The notes under the pieces: model-generated
What the model saw: the letters and a program-made list of their open reading frames with translations, nothing else
The model's database searches: none
What the model was told of the DNA's origin: nothing
Part shown: piece after piece, positions 50,211 to 58,368 of the stretch
Layout: each line of letters begins with the position of its first letter
Position numbering within the stretch: position 1 is the first letter of the stretch
Made by a program: the position numbers and the translations under genes
Source of the DNA: CAWDZK01 sp963726615
GTDB lineage: Bacteria; Actinomycetota; Actinomycetes; JACCUZ01
Length of the DNA stretch: 64,000 bases
Direction of reading: 5' to 3'
NCBI GenBank assembly: GCA_963726615.1
Contig: CAVSCX010000001.1
Span: 1 to 64,000, forward strand

Positions 50211-51173
50211 ATGACGTGGATGCTCACCGGCGGGGCCGGCTACATCGGCGCGCACATCGTGCGTGCCTTCCAGGCGATCGACCTGTCCGTCGTCGTCCTC
50301 GACGACCTCTCCTCCGGCGTCCGCGACAACGTCCCCGACGACGTCCCGTTCGTCCAGGCGTCCGTCGGCGACCGGGACACCGTCGGCGCCGCGATCCGGG
50401 AGCACGGCGTCACCGGTGTCCTGCACCTTGCTGCGAAGAAGGCCGTGGCTGAGTCGGTCGAGAAGCCGCTGCTCTACTGGGACGAGAACGTCGGGGGGAT
50501 GCGCGCGCTGCTGCAGACCTGCGTCGACGAGGGCGTCGACAGGGTTTTGTTCTCGTCCAGTGCCGCGGTGTTCGGCGAGCCGCCGGTCGAGCTCGTCACG
50601 GAGCAGACCGTGACCGTGCCCATCAGCCCGTACGGCGAGACCAAGCTCGTGGGCGAGTGGATCCTTCGTGACCTGGCCACGGCGCAGCCGCTGCGCTGGG
50701 CCGCGCTGCGCTACTTCAACGTCGCGGGCACCGGCGCCCCCGAGCTAGCCGACCGCAGCGTCAGCAACCTGGTGCCGCTGGCGCTGGGGGCCTTGCTGTC
50801 GGGCAAGAACCCGCAGCTGTTCGGCGACGACTACCCCACCCGTGACGGGTCCTGCATCCGCGACTACATCCACGTGGTCGACCTGGCCGATGCCCACGCC
50901 GCCGCCGCGAGACGGCTCGACGAGGGCGACCTCGGCGAGGTCTACAACGTCGGGCGCGGCGAGGGCGTCACCGTCAAGGAGGTCCTCCAGACCGTCCGCG
51001 AGGTGACCGGCATGGACTTCACCGTGGACGTCGTCGGCCGGCGCGCAGGGGATGCGCCGTCGTACTACGCCGACGCCTCGAAGATCCGCGACCAGCTCGG
51101 CTGGCAGACCCGCCTCGGCCTGACCGACATGGTCAGCAGTGCCTGGGACGCCATGCGGGCCCGACCGCGCTGA
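50211..51173 (+). CDS. galE: UDP-glucose 4-epimerase
   Basis: Interconverts UDP-glucose and UDP-galactose for cell-surface sugars, 320 aa extended SDR. NAD motif GGAGYIGAHI (7-16), LAAKKAVAESVEKPLLYW near 75, the Ser-rich FSSSAAVFGEP near 118, catalytic SPYGETK near 139-145 (Tyr, Lys), and DGSCIRDYIHVVDLADAH near 218. Actinomycete GalE proteins are commonly of this length. No other sugar genes are adjacent. Confidence 0.92.
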   Translation: MTWMLTGGAGYIGAHIVRAFQAIDLSVVVLDDLSSGVRDNVPDDVPFVQASVGDRDTVGAAIREHGVTGVLHLAAKKAVAESVEKPLLYWDENVGGMRALLQTCVDEGVDRVLFSSSAAVFGEPPVELVTEQTVTVPISPYGETKLVGEWILRDLATAQPLRWAALRYFNVAGTGAPELADRSVSNLVPLALGALLSGKNPQLFGDDYPTRDGSCIRDYIHVVDLADAHAAAARRLDEGDLGEVYNVGRGEGVTVKEVLQTVREVTGMDFTVDVVGRRAGDAPSYYADASKIRDQLGWQTRLGLTDMVSSAWDAMRARPR

Positions 51174-51202
51174 CCCGCCCCGCCCGCCCTGCCCGGTGGT
51201 CC

Positions 51203-51232
51203 CGAGTTGATCACGTAAGCGTGGTCAACTCG
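51203..51232. repeat. Palindromic repeat family B, copy 2
   Basis: CGAGTTGATCACG (51203-51215), loop TAAG, CGTGGTCAACTCG (51220-51232). 13 bp arms with one G-T wobble. Preceded by CC as in copy 1. Confidence 0.8.
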
Positions 51233-51240
51233 TGCTGACA

Positions 51241-51337
51241 GTGGCTAGCAAGCCACGGGAAGTCCCAGTTGACCACGTAAACGTGATCAACTGGGGCGGC
51301 CAGGGACGGCCAGGGACGGGCGGGGACGGCCGGGGAC
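51241..51337. repeat. Palindromic repeat family B, copy 3, with companion hairpin and G-rich tandem repeat
   Basis: GTGGCT-AGCA-AGCCAC hairpin (51241-51256), whose core GGCTAGCAAGCC differs by one base from that of copy 1. Then CCCAGTTGACCACG (51264-51277), loop TAAA, CGTGATCAACTGGG (51282-51295). Then four 10 bp units of GGCCAGGGAC type (51298-51337). Order and content match the copy 1 locus at 8.9 kb. Lies between convergent galE and the LuxR regulator gene. Confidence 0.82.
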
Positions 51338-51344
51338 GGCTGCG

Positions 51345-54300
51345 TCAGTCGGAGAGGTAACCGCGGCGGCGCGCGACCGCGGCGGCCTCGGTGCGGCCGG
51401 ACACCCCGAGCTTGGCCAGGATGTTCGACACGTGCACGCTGACGGTCTTGGCGCTGATGAACAGGCGGCCGGCGATCTCGCGGTTGCTGCGCCCCTGGGC
51501 GACAAGGGCGAGCACCTCCAGCTCGCGCCCGGTCAGCGCCTCGTCGCGCCGGCTGTCCTCGGCCGCGGCGTTTCGACCGGGGGCGGGGCCGCCGACCGAG
51601 CGCAGCTCGCGCAGCAGGGGCTCGGCCCGCAGCCGCCGGGCCTCCGTCGTCGCCTCCGCGACGGCGGCGTCCGCCTCCGCGGTGCGCCCGGCAGCGCGGA
51701 GCACCGCGGCCAGCCTGGCCAGCGAGCGCGCCGTCTCGAACGGGTGACCGAGCGCCCGGAACGCGTCCACCGTCGCCGTCCAGGAGGCGACGAGCTGGTC
51801 CAGCGGGGGCGGCTCGGCGCCGACGAGCCAGCGCAGCCGGGCGTGCTCGGCCTCGGCGCGGGCCAGCCAGGCCCGCCCCTCCGGGCCCTCCTCCCAGACC
51901 GAGGCCGCGCGCGTCGCAGCCACCCGTCGCGCCGTGTCGACCAGGTCCTGGCCCAGCTCGATCACGTCGTCCCGGTTGTGGCTGCCGGTGTCCGGCACGG
52001 CGGTGGCGACGTGACCCAGCAGCAGCGCCGAGAACCGGATCCGGGCCTGGAAGTCCTTGTTGGCCCACAGCCGCCCGACGGTCCGGACGGTCTCGTCGTG
52101 AGCGGCGATCGCCGCCGCCAGGTCCCCCCGGTCGCCGTGCAGGTCGATCGCGGCGTAGCCGGCGAACATCGCCGCCATGCCCTCACGCTGGGTCGTGGAC
52201 GCCAGAGCGGGCAGCACGTCCAGCGCCGACTCCTCGCCCCGACCGGCCCGGACCGCGAGTCCGCTGGCGCTCACGATGGCCTCGGCCATCTCCGGCGGCG
52301 ACTCGTCGCGCAGGTCGGCCATCGCGGCGGCGCCGTCCCAGTCGCCCAGCAGGTACGCCGCCTGGATGCCGAGCACGCGTGACTCCAGGCCGTACGGCGC
52401 CCACGGACGCCACGCCTCGCGGGCCCGCCGCTCGGTCCGCGCGTAGCCCTTGCGTGCCTCGGCGACCTCGCCGGCCTCGTACTGCAGCGTGGCGAGGTTG
52501 AACATGCTGCGCAGCTCGGCGGCCAGGTCGCCGGCGGCGTGCGCCTGCGCGATCGTGTCGGCGAGCATCGCCCGGGACGCCGCGGTCTCGCCGCTGTGCT
52601 CCCGTAGCCGGGCGAGGGTGGTCCGGGCGTCGGCGGCGACGCCGTCGCGACCGAGGCGGTCGGCCAGGTCGATCGCCTCCGCGGCGTACCGCGCGGCCTC
52701 CTCGTGCCGCCGCATCTCGGCCAGGGCGCGCGCGTGCAGCGCGAGGATCTCGGCCCGGGCGTAGTCGTCGGGGTGGGCTTCGACGAGCTCGAGCGCCTCG
52801 GTGGTGACGGCGAGTGCGTCGCTGTCGGAGTCCGCGACGATCGCCACGCCGGCCTTCACGCGGAGCAGCCGGAGCCGCGCCTCGGGTGACGCGTCCGGGG
52901 ACACCGAGCGGAGCTGGTCGCGGGCGAGGGCCAGCGCGCGGTAGGTCTGGCCGGCCGCCAGCGCGGCCTCGCAGGCCTTCGCTGTCAGCTCGACGACGTC
53001 GAGCTCGTCGGTGTCGGTGTGCGGGGCGAGCTCGAGCGCCAGCTCGTAGTGCTTCGCCGCCTCGTCCGGCCCGGCGACCGCCATCGCCTCGTCGCCCGCG
53101 GCGACGCTGGCGCGGGCCGCGGTCGCCAGGTCGTTGGCTGCGCGGGCGTGCTTGGCCAGCTCTGCCGCCGTGCCGCCGACGCCACCCTGCTGCAGCGCCC
53201 GGGCGTACGCCGCGTGCAGGCTGACCCGCTCGCCGGGCAGCAGGTCGTCGTACACGGCCTCGGCGAGCAGCGCGTGCCGGAACGCGTAGCCGTCGCCGCC
53301 CATCGGCAGCAGCACGTTGCGCTCGACGGCGGACCGGAGCGCGCCGTCCAACGACCCCACGCGGGTCTCGACGACGCGCTCGAGCAGCAGGTGCGGGACC
53401 CTGCGGCCGGAGACCGCCGCGGCGCGGACCACCAGCCGCGCGTCCTCGTCGAGCCGGTCGAGACGCACCAGCAGCAGGTCCGCGAGCGCCTCGGGCAGGA
53501 CGTCACGGCCGAGCTCGGCGGCCTGCACGAGCTCCTCGGTGAAGAACGCGTTGCCCTCGGCGCGGGCGACGATGCCGCGCAGGGCCCGGTCCGGGAGCGG
53601 CGCCGGGTGCAGCTGCCTCACCAGGTCGCGGACGTCCTCGTCGGGCAGCCGGCCGAGCTCGACCCGGGTGACACCGGGGAGCCGGGACCACTCCGCCGCG
53701 GTGGTGCGCAGCGGGTGGCGCCGGTGCAGGTCGTCGCTGCGGTAGGACGCGACAACGGCGACCGGGGCGTCGAACCGGCGGGAGAACAGGTAGCTGAGCA
53801 GCTCGCGGCTGGACTGGTCGGCCCAGTGCACGTCCTCGAGGACCAGCAGCAGCGGCGCGCCCCGGCCCACCAGCTCCAGGGCCGCGTGCACGGCGGCGAA
53901 GAGGCCCTGCCGGTCGATCTGCCGGTCGATCTGCTGGTCCACCACCTGGGGCGCCCGGGCGCTCGGTCCGGCCGGGTCGCCGTCCGTCGAGCGGGCCGCC
54001 CCGGGGCCGACCGGCACGTCGCGGGCGTCGAGGACGGCCAGGTCATCGCCGGGACCGGCCTGCTCGGGGAGCAACCGCCTGGCCGGCATCAGCCTGGCGA
54101 TGGCCGGTGTGGCCTCGACCAGGGAACGGGCGAGGGTCGGGGAGTCGGCGGCGAGGCGGCCGAAGGCCTCGCTGAAGGGGAGGTAGGGAAGGGCGCCCTC
54201 ACCGAAGTCGAGGCAGTGGCCCACGAGCACCCGGTGACCGGCCTCCTCGGCCCGGCCGCGCAGCTCGGCGAGCAGACGGGTCTTGCCCACCCCGGCGTCA

Positions 54301-54560
54301 CCGGAGAGCAGGACGGCGCTCTCGCGCTCGGCGCCGGCGTCGGGAAGGCCGACGAGGCCCGCCAGCCGGTCGAGCTCAGTGGCTCGGCCGACCAGCGGGC
54401 CGTATCGATCGGGGGGAGCCCCGGATCCCGGCACGCCGACCATCATCGGGGGAACGACCGACAGCGGGCGAGTGCCGGGGTCTGTCCCGACGGTGGTGTT
54501 CGGCACCGCGGGCCTCGCCGAGCTCCCGGAGGACCCACGCGGCCAGGACGTGGCCGGCAC
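51345..54560 (-). CDS. Large ATP-binding LuxR family regulator (LAL type)
   Basis: 1071 aa. N-terminal AAA/NACHT-like ATPase with Walker A GDAGVGKT at 87-94 and Walker B LLLVLEDVHWADQ near 225-238. A long TPR-like helical middle follows (about 430-970, many alanine-rich helix pairs). The C-terminal LuxR helix-turn-helix is LTGRELEVLALVAQGRSNREIAGRLFISAKTVSVHVSNILAKLGV (about 1010-1060). It is a MalT/LAL-class activator. Its GTG directly follows the TGA of a 53-residue gene, which supports this start and implies coupled translation. Ligand and targets unknown. Confidence 0.9.
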   Translation of the reverse strand: MPATSWPRGSSGSSARPAVPNTTVGTDPGTRPLSVVPPMMVGVPGSGAPPDRYGPLVGRATELDRLAGLVGLPDAGAERESAVLLSGDAGVGKTRLLAELRGRAEEAGHRVLVGHCLDFGEGALPYLPFSEAFGRLAADSPTLARSLVEATPAIARLMPARRLLPEQAGPGDDLAVLDARDVPVGPGAARSTDGDPAGPSARAPQVVDQQIDRQIDRQGLFAAVHAALELVGRGAPLLLVLEDVHWADQSSRELLSYLFSRRFDAPVAVVASYRSDDLHRRHPLRTTAAEWSRLPGVTRVELGRLPDEDVRDLVRQLHPAPLPDRALRGIVARAEGNAFFTEELVQAAELGRDVLPEALADLLLVRLDRLDEDARLVVRAAAVSGRRVPHLLLERVVETRVGSLDGALRSAVERNVLLPMGGDGYAFRHALLAEAVYDDLLPGERVSLHAAYARALQQGGVGGTAAELAKHARAANDLATAARASVAAGDEAMAVAGPDEAAKHYELALELAPHTDTDELDVVELTAKACEAALAAGQTYRALALARDQLRSVSPDASPEARLRLLRVKAGVAIVADSDSDALAVTTEALELVEAHPDDYARAEILALHARALAEMRRHEEAARYAAEAIDLADRLGRDGVAADARTTLARLREHSGETAASRAMLADTIAQAHAAGDLAAELRSMFNLATLQYEAGEVAEARKGYARTERRAREAWRPWAPYGLESRVLGIQAAYLLGDWDGAAAMADLRDESPPEMAEAIVSASGLAVRAGRGEESALDVLPALASTTQREGMAAMFAGYAAIDLHGDRGDLAAAIAAHDETVRTVGRLWANKDFQARIRFSALLLGHVATAVPDTGSHNRDDVIELGQDLVDTARRVAATRAASVWEEGPEGRAWLARAEAEHARLRWLVGAEPPPLDQLVASWTATVDAFRALGHPFETARSLARLAAVLRAAGRTAEADAAVAEATTEARRLRAEPLLRELRSVGGPAPGRNAAAEDSRRDEALTGRELEVLALVAQGRSNREIAGRLFISAKTVSVHVSNILAKLGVSGRTEAAAVARRRGYLSD

Positions 54561-54722
54561 TCACTCGCCGTACCAGTCGATTGCCGGCGCGGCACCCTTG
54601 GGTGCCCGGCGGTGGAACAGCCGGCGGCTGCCGGACTTGCGGTGGTCCTTGAACGAGCCGGTGATGCGCTCCCGGCGGTAGTCGTTCTCGGCTCCGGGGA
54701 AAGGACCGACGATCGAGCTCAT
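54561..54722 (-). CDS. Small basic protein, 53 aa, coupled to the LuxR regulator
   Basis: Sequence begins MSSIVGPFPGAENDYRRERI, continues with GSFKDHRKSGSRRLFHRR and ends APAIDWYGE. It is basic in the middle with an aromatic-acidic end, has no cysteines and no membrane helix. GAGGAG lies 6 nt before the ATG, which is a strong start. A frame 35 codons longer lacks a ribosome-binding site. The stop is immediately followed by the GTG of the regulator gene. No known family. It may be a partner or a translation-coupling peptide. Confidence 0.65.
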   Translation of the reverse strand: MSSIVGPFPGAENDYRRERITGSFKDHRKSGSRRLFHRRAPKGAAPAIDWYGE

Positions 54723-54984
54723 GGCAACTCCTCTGTGTGCGCGGTTCCTGCTGACACAGAGCAATCTCGCCGTCTGAGGAGGGGGTCGACATCGGGACCA
54801 ATCCCTATCTCTGCCCCGACGCCGCATCCGAGGGGCCTTAGACCGCCCCGGTCGCGGCTAAGGCCCCTCTGACCTGCGGAAACACGGTCATCGGCCGGCC
54901 GTCCGCGCGGTGACCCACTCCGGATCCGTGCGGAAGAACGCCAAGGATCCGGTGCGGATCACCGGCGTGGGGCCGGGCGCGGGC
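54723..54984. other. 262 bp intergenic region with terminator and promoter of the small-protein operon
   Basis: Between the ABC ATPase stop and the 53-residue gene, all minus strand. It holds the 11 bp hairpin at 54831-54868. Downstream of it on the minus strand is the promoter region of the small gene, with no clear TANNNT box near the start. Nothing else recognised. Confidence 0.5.
54831..54868 (-). terminator. Terminator of the amino-acid ABC transporter operon
   Basis: Perfect 11 bp stem AGGGGCCTTAG (54831-54841) and CTAAGGCCCCT (54858-54868) with a 16 nt loop, 117 bp after the ATPase stop on the minus strand. Confidence 0.65.
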
Positions 54985-55761
54985 TCAGAGGCGGCCGGAG
55001 TCGAGGATCCGGGCCAGGAACTGCCGGGTGCGCGGCTCGGTCGGGTCGGCCAGCACCTGCTCGGGCGGGCCCTGCTCGCACACCACGCCGCCGTCGAGGA
55101 ACACCACCCGGTCGGCGGCCTGGCGCGCGAAGCTCATCTCGTGGGTGGCCATCACCAGGGTCATGCCCTGCTCCTTGAGCTCCCGGATCAGCCCGAGGAC
55201 CTCGCCGACCAGCTCCGGGTCCAGCGCCGAGGTCACCTCGTCCAGCAGCAGCAGCCGCGGCTCGTTGGCCAGCGCCCGCACGATCGCCACCCGCTGCTGC
55301 TGGCCGCCGGAGAGCCGGTCGGGGTACTCGCCGGCCTTCTCGGCCAGCCCCACCCGGTCCAGCAGCGCCCGGGCCCGGTCCTCGGCGGTGGCCCGTTCCA
55401 CCTTGCCGACCAGGCGCGGGGCGAGGGTCACGTTGTCCAGCACCGTCATGTGCGGGAACAGGTTGTACGCCTGGAAGACGACGCCGATCCGGCGGCGGAC
55501 GTCGTCGGCGTCGACCCGGGGGTCGGTGATGTCCTCGCCGTCGAGCCGGATCACTCCGTCGTCGACGGTCTCGAGCAGGTTGATGCACCGCAGCAGGCTG
55601 GACTTGCCCGAGCCGGACGCCCCGATCAGGGTGACGACCTCGTGCTCGCCGACGACGAGGTCCACCGAGCGCAGCACGGTCTGCCCGCCGAACCGCTTCA
55701 CCACGCCCTCGCAGGCGAGCACCGGAGTCTCTGCAGCCTCGCCGGGCGGGGTGTCGGTCAC
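54985..55761 (-). CDS. Amino-acid ABC transporter ATP-binding protein
   Basis: 258 aa. Walker A GASGSGKS at 47-54, signature LSGGQQQR near 150, Walker B LLLLDEVTSALDPE near 170, and switch His in MATHEMSFA near 207. This is the GlnQ/PAAT import class. The GTG start overlaps the permease stop (GTGA). It works with the permease and lipoprotein encoded just upstream. Substrate probably a polar or charged amino acid. Confidence 0.94.
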   Translation of the reverse strand: MTDTPPGEAAETPVLACEGVVKRFGGQTVLRSVDLVVGEHEVVTLIGASGSGKSSLLRCINLLETVDDGVIRLDGEDITDPRVDADDVRRRIGVVFQAYNLFPHMTVLDNVTLAPRLVGKVERATAEDRARALLDRVGLAEKAGEYPDRLSGGQQQRVAIVRALANEPRLLLLDEVTSALDPELVGEVLGLIRELKEQGMTLVMATHEMSFARQAADRVVFLDGGVVCEQGPPEQVLADPTEPRTRQFLARILDSGRL

Positions 55762-56642
55762 AGGGCTCCGCTCGCCTGCTGCCGGCGGACCGCGCGCAGG
55801 CTCACCCAGTCGGCCAGCCGGATCGTCGGGATGGCGAGCAGGACGAACAGCAGCCCGGCCACGAGGTACGGCGTGAAGTTGAAGGCCGCGTCGGCGGCCA
55901 CCTGCGCCTCGCGCACCGCGTCGAACGCGCCGAGCACGGAGATCAGGCCGACGTCCTTCTGCAGCGCGACGAAGTCGTTCAGCAGCGGTGGCGTCACCCT
56001 GCGCACCGCCTGCGGCAGCACCACCCGCCGCATCGTCTGGCCGTAGGAGAGGCCGAGCGAGCGGGCTGCCGCCCGCTGGCTGGGGTGCACCGACTCGATG
56101 CCGGCCCGGAAGACCTCCGCGACGTACGCCGAGTAGGTGAGCACCAGCGCGATGGTGCCGAGCACCACCGGGTTGTCCGGGATGCCCTGCAGCCGCAGCC
56201 CGGGCAGCCCGAACCCGACCAGGTAGAGCAGGATGATCAGCGGCATCCCGCGGAAGAAGTCGGTGTACGCCGCCGCCAGCGCCCGCACCGGGAACCACAC
56301 CGCCCCCCGCAGGGTCCGCAGGGTCGCGATGGCGAGCCCGACGAGCACGATGAGCACCGCGCAGACGACGAGCACCCGGACGTTGAGCCACAGCCCGGAC
56401 AGGATGTTCGGCAGCGAGTCCTTCGCGAGCTCCCAGTCGAGGAAGGTGGCTTTGACGCGCTCCCACCCCGGCGACAGCACGATCGCCGTGCCGACCACCG
56501 CGAGGAACACGACAGTGCTGGCCGAGGCGACGGCCGTGGACCGGCGGGCCCGGGCCTGCCGGTAGCCGACCCGCCACTGCTGCAGGTCGCTCGGCCCGGC
56601 GTCGTCGACGAGGTGCGGGAAGGCCTCCGCCGGGACTGTCAC
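55758..56642 (-). CDS. Amino-acid ABC transporter permease
   Basis: 294 aa. HisM/GlnP-type permease, about five to six membrane helices. The ATPase-contact (EAA) loop is GIESVHPSQRAAARSLGLSYGQTMRRVVLPQA. TDFFRGMPLIILLYLVGFGLP is typical of the family. The 70-residue cytoplasmic N-terminus is longer than usual. I start at the GTG at 56642. A frame to 56717 would overlap the binding-protein gene by 47 bp. Confidence 0.9.
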   Translation of the reverse strand: MTVPAEAFPHLVDDAGPSDLQQWRVGYRQARARRSTAVASASTVVFLAVVGTAIVLSPGWERVKATFLDWELAKDSLPNILSGLWLNVRVLVVCAVLIVLVGLAIATLRTLRGAVWFPVRALAAAYTDFFRGMPLIILLYLVGFGLPGLRLQGIPDNPVVLGTIALVLTYSAYVAEVFRAGIESVHPSQRAAARSLGLSYGQTMRRVVLPQAVRRVTPPLLNDFVALQKDVGLISVLGAFDAVREAQVAADAAFNFTPYLVAGLLFVLLAIPTIRLADWVSLRAVRRQQASGAL

Positions 56643-56670
56643 CGCCGGGACGCCACGAGGGCGGTCGGGG

Positions 56671-57591
56671 TCACGAGAGCTCCGGCGCGCCTTCCTGGGA
56701 CAGCCACTGGTCGACAAGCTGGTCGAGGGTGCCGTCGGTGCGGAGCGCGTCGACGGCCTGGCTGACGCACGTCGTCATGGGGCTGCCCTTGTCCAGGACC
56801 AGGCCGAACTGCTCGGGCGTGCCGCCGGTCGCCGGGAGCTGGCCGACGATCTTGCCCTTGTCCAGCTGCGCAGCCGCCATGAAGAACGCGGTCGGAAGGT
56901 CGGTGACCAGAGCGTCGATCTGGCCGTTCTCCAGGGCCTTCACCACGTCGTTGTTGGAGTTGTAGACCCGCGGCTTCTTGCTCGGCGCGACGACGTCCTC
57001 GATCGCCTGCAGGCTGGTGGTGCCCACCTGCGCACCCAGCGTCAGCCCCTTGAGGTCGGCGACCGCGGTGGCCCCGGCGGCCTTGCTGCCCTTGGTCGTC
57101 ACCACTGCCTGCGTGACGTCGTAGTACGGCGCGGAGAAGTCGACCGCCTCCTTGCGCTTCTCGGTGATGGAGAACTCGTTGATGTCGAAGTCCCAGTTCT
57201 TCGCGGTCGGCTTGAAGACGCTGTTGAACGGCACCCGGGTCCAGGTCACCTCCGCCTCGCTGAAGCCGAGCTTCGCGGCAACCGCCTTGGCCACCGCGCC
57301 CTCGAAGCCCTCGCCGTTCTCCGGCGCGTCGTCGACGAACCACGGCTCGTACACCGGCTTGTCGGTGGCGATGGTGAGCGTGCCGGCGGCGAACGTCTCC
57401 AGGCTGTCCTTCGCGCACGGGTCCGCGGACTCGCTCGCCGAGGACGTCGTCGAGGGCGATGTGGTCGTGCCAGCGGTGCCGGCCGAGTCGTCCTCGGGGG
57501 AGCAGGCGGACAGCGTCGCGACGGCGAGGCCGGCGACGGCGACGAGTGCGGCGGCTGCGGTACGGCGGGGGCGGAGGCCGAGGGGCGTCAT
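56671..57591 (-). CDS. Amino-acid ABC transporter substrate-binding lipoprotein
   Basis: 306 aa. Lipobox LSAC with Cys30, a Ser/Thr linker, then an SBP_bac_3 domain: LTIATDKPVYEPWFVDD, EGFEGAVAKAVAAKLGF, DFDINEFSITEKRKEAVDFSAPYYD and GTTSLQAIED. Captures a substrate outside the membrane for the permease and ATPase encoded downstream. Unusually it lacks the second conserved Arg loop that I would expect for a clear acidic amino-acid call, so specificity is open. TACGAT 7 nt before the ATG. Confidence 0.9.
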   Translation of the reverse strand: MTPLGLRPRRTAAAALVAVAGLAVATLSACSPEDDSAGTAGTTTSPSTTSSASESADPCAKDSLETFAAGTLTIATDKPVYEPWFVDDAPENGEGFEGAVAKAVAAKLGFSEAEVTWTRVPFNSVFKPTAKNWDFDINEFSITEKRKEAVDFSAPYYDVTQAVVTTKGSKAAGATAVADLKGLTLGAQVGTTSLQAIEDVVAPSKKPRVYNSNNDVVKALENGQIDALVTDLPTAFFMAAAQLDKGKIVGQLPATGGTPEQFGLVLDKGSPMTTCVSQAVDALRTDGTLDQLVDQWLSQEGAPELS

Positions 57592-57598
57592 GGGCGTG

Positions 57599-57604
57599 AT
57601 CGTA
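57599..57604 (-). promoter_or_regulatory. Leaderless -10 box TACGAT of the ABC operon
   Basis: On the minus strand TACGAT ends 7 nt before the ATG at 57591. Confidence 0.55.
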
Positions 57605-57720
57605 GGCACGCCGCCGGGGCAGCGAGGTGCTGTCTCGCGATTTGCGGACCCGGCCACGGACGTACCCCGGACGATTCGGGCGGGCCGGCAGCGTTCGGGC
57701 CGCGCGCCCGGCCGGACCGC

Positions 57721-58368
57721 TCAGCTGCCGTCGCCGAGCCCGGCCTGGCGGGCGCGCACGATCGCCGCGGAGCGGTCCCTCACCGCGAGCTTCGTGAGCA
57801 CGTTCGAGACGTGGTTGCGCACTGTCTTGGGGCTCAGCACCAGGCGTCGTGAGATCGAGGCGTTGTCGAGCCCGCGCGCCACCAGGTCGAGCACCTCCAG
57901 CTCGCGCTCGGTCAGGTCCGGGAAGGGGGACGCGGACACCCGCGCACCGGTCAGGTGGGCGAGCGCGCGGGCGGCCACCGCCGGCCCGAGGATCACCTCG
58001 CCGTTCGCCACCGCTCGCACTGCGCGGTCCACCTCGTCCGGGGTGGCGCCCTTCAACAGGTAGCCCCGGGCACCGGCTCGCACCGCTGCCACGACGGAGT
58101 CGTCGTCCTCGAGCATCGTCACGACGAGCACCCGGAGTGCGGGGTTGCGGCGCACCAGCTCCCGCGTCGTCTCGACGCCCGAGTCGTCGCCGAGGTGCAG
58201 GTCCATGAGCACGACGTCGACGCCGGGTCCCACGACCTCGAGAGCGGTCTCGGTCCGGTCGGCCTGCCCCACCACCTCGACACCGTCGAGACTGTCGAGC
58301 ATCGCCGTCATGCCGAGCCGGAACATCGGGTGGTCGTCCACGACGACGACGCGGATCGGGTCAGCCAC
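57721..58368 (-). CDS. LuxR/NarL family response regulator
   Basis: 215 aa. Receiver domain with Asp56 (VVLMDLHLG), acidic pair VVDDH near 9-13 and Lys in GYLLKGATPDEV. LuxR helix-turn-helix at about 150-205 (LTERELEVLDLVARGLDNASISRRLVLSPKTVRNHVSNVLTKLAV). GTG start overlaps the kinase gene end by 8 bp. Partner of the large sensor kinase at 58361-60364. Confidence 0.92.
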   Translation of the reverse strand: MADPIRVVVVDDHPMFRLGMTAMLDSLDGVEVVGQADRTETALEVVGPGVDVVLMDLHLGDDSGVETTRELVRRNPALRVLVVTMLEDDDSVVAAVRAGARGYLLKGATPDEVDRAVRAVANGEVILGPAVAARALAHLTGARVSASPFPDLTERELEVLDLVARGLDNASISRRLVLSPKTVRNHVSNVLTKLAVRDRSAAIVRARQAGLGDGS

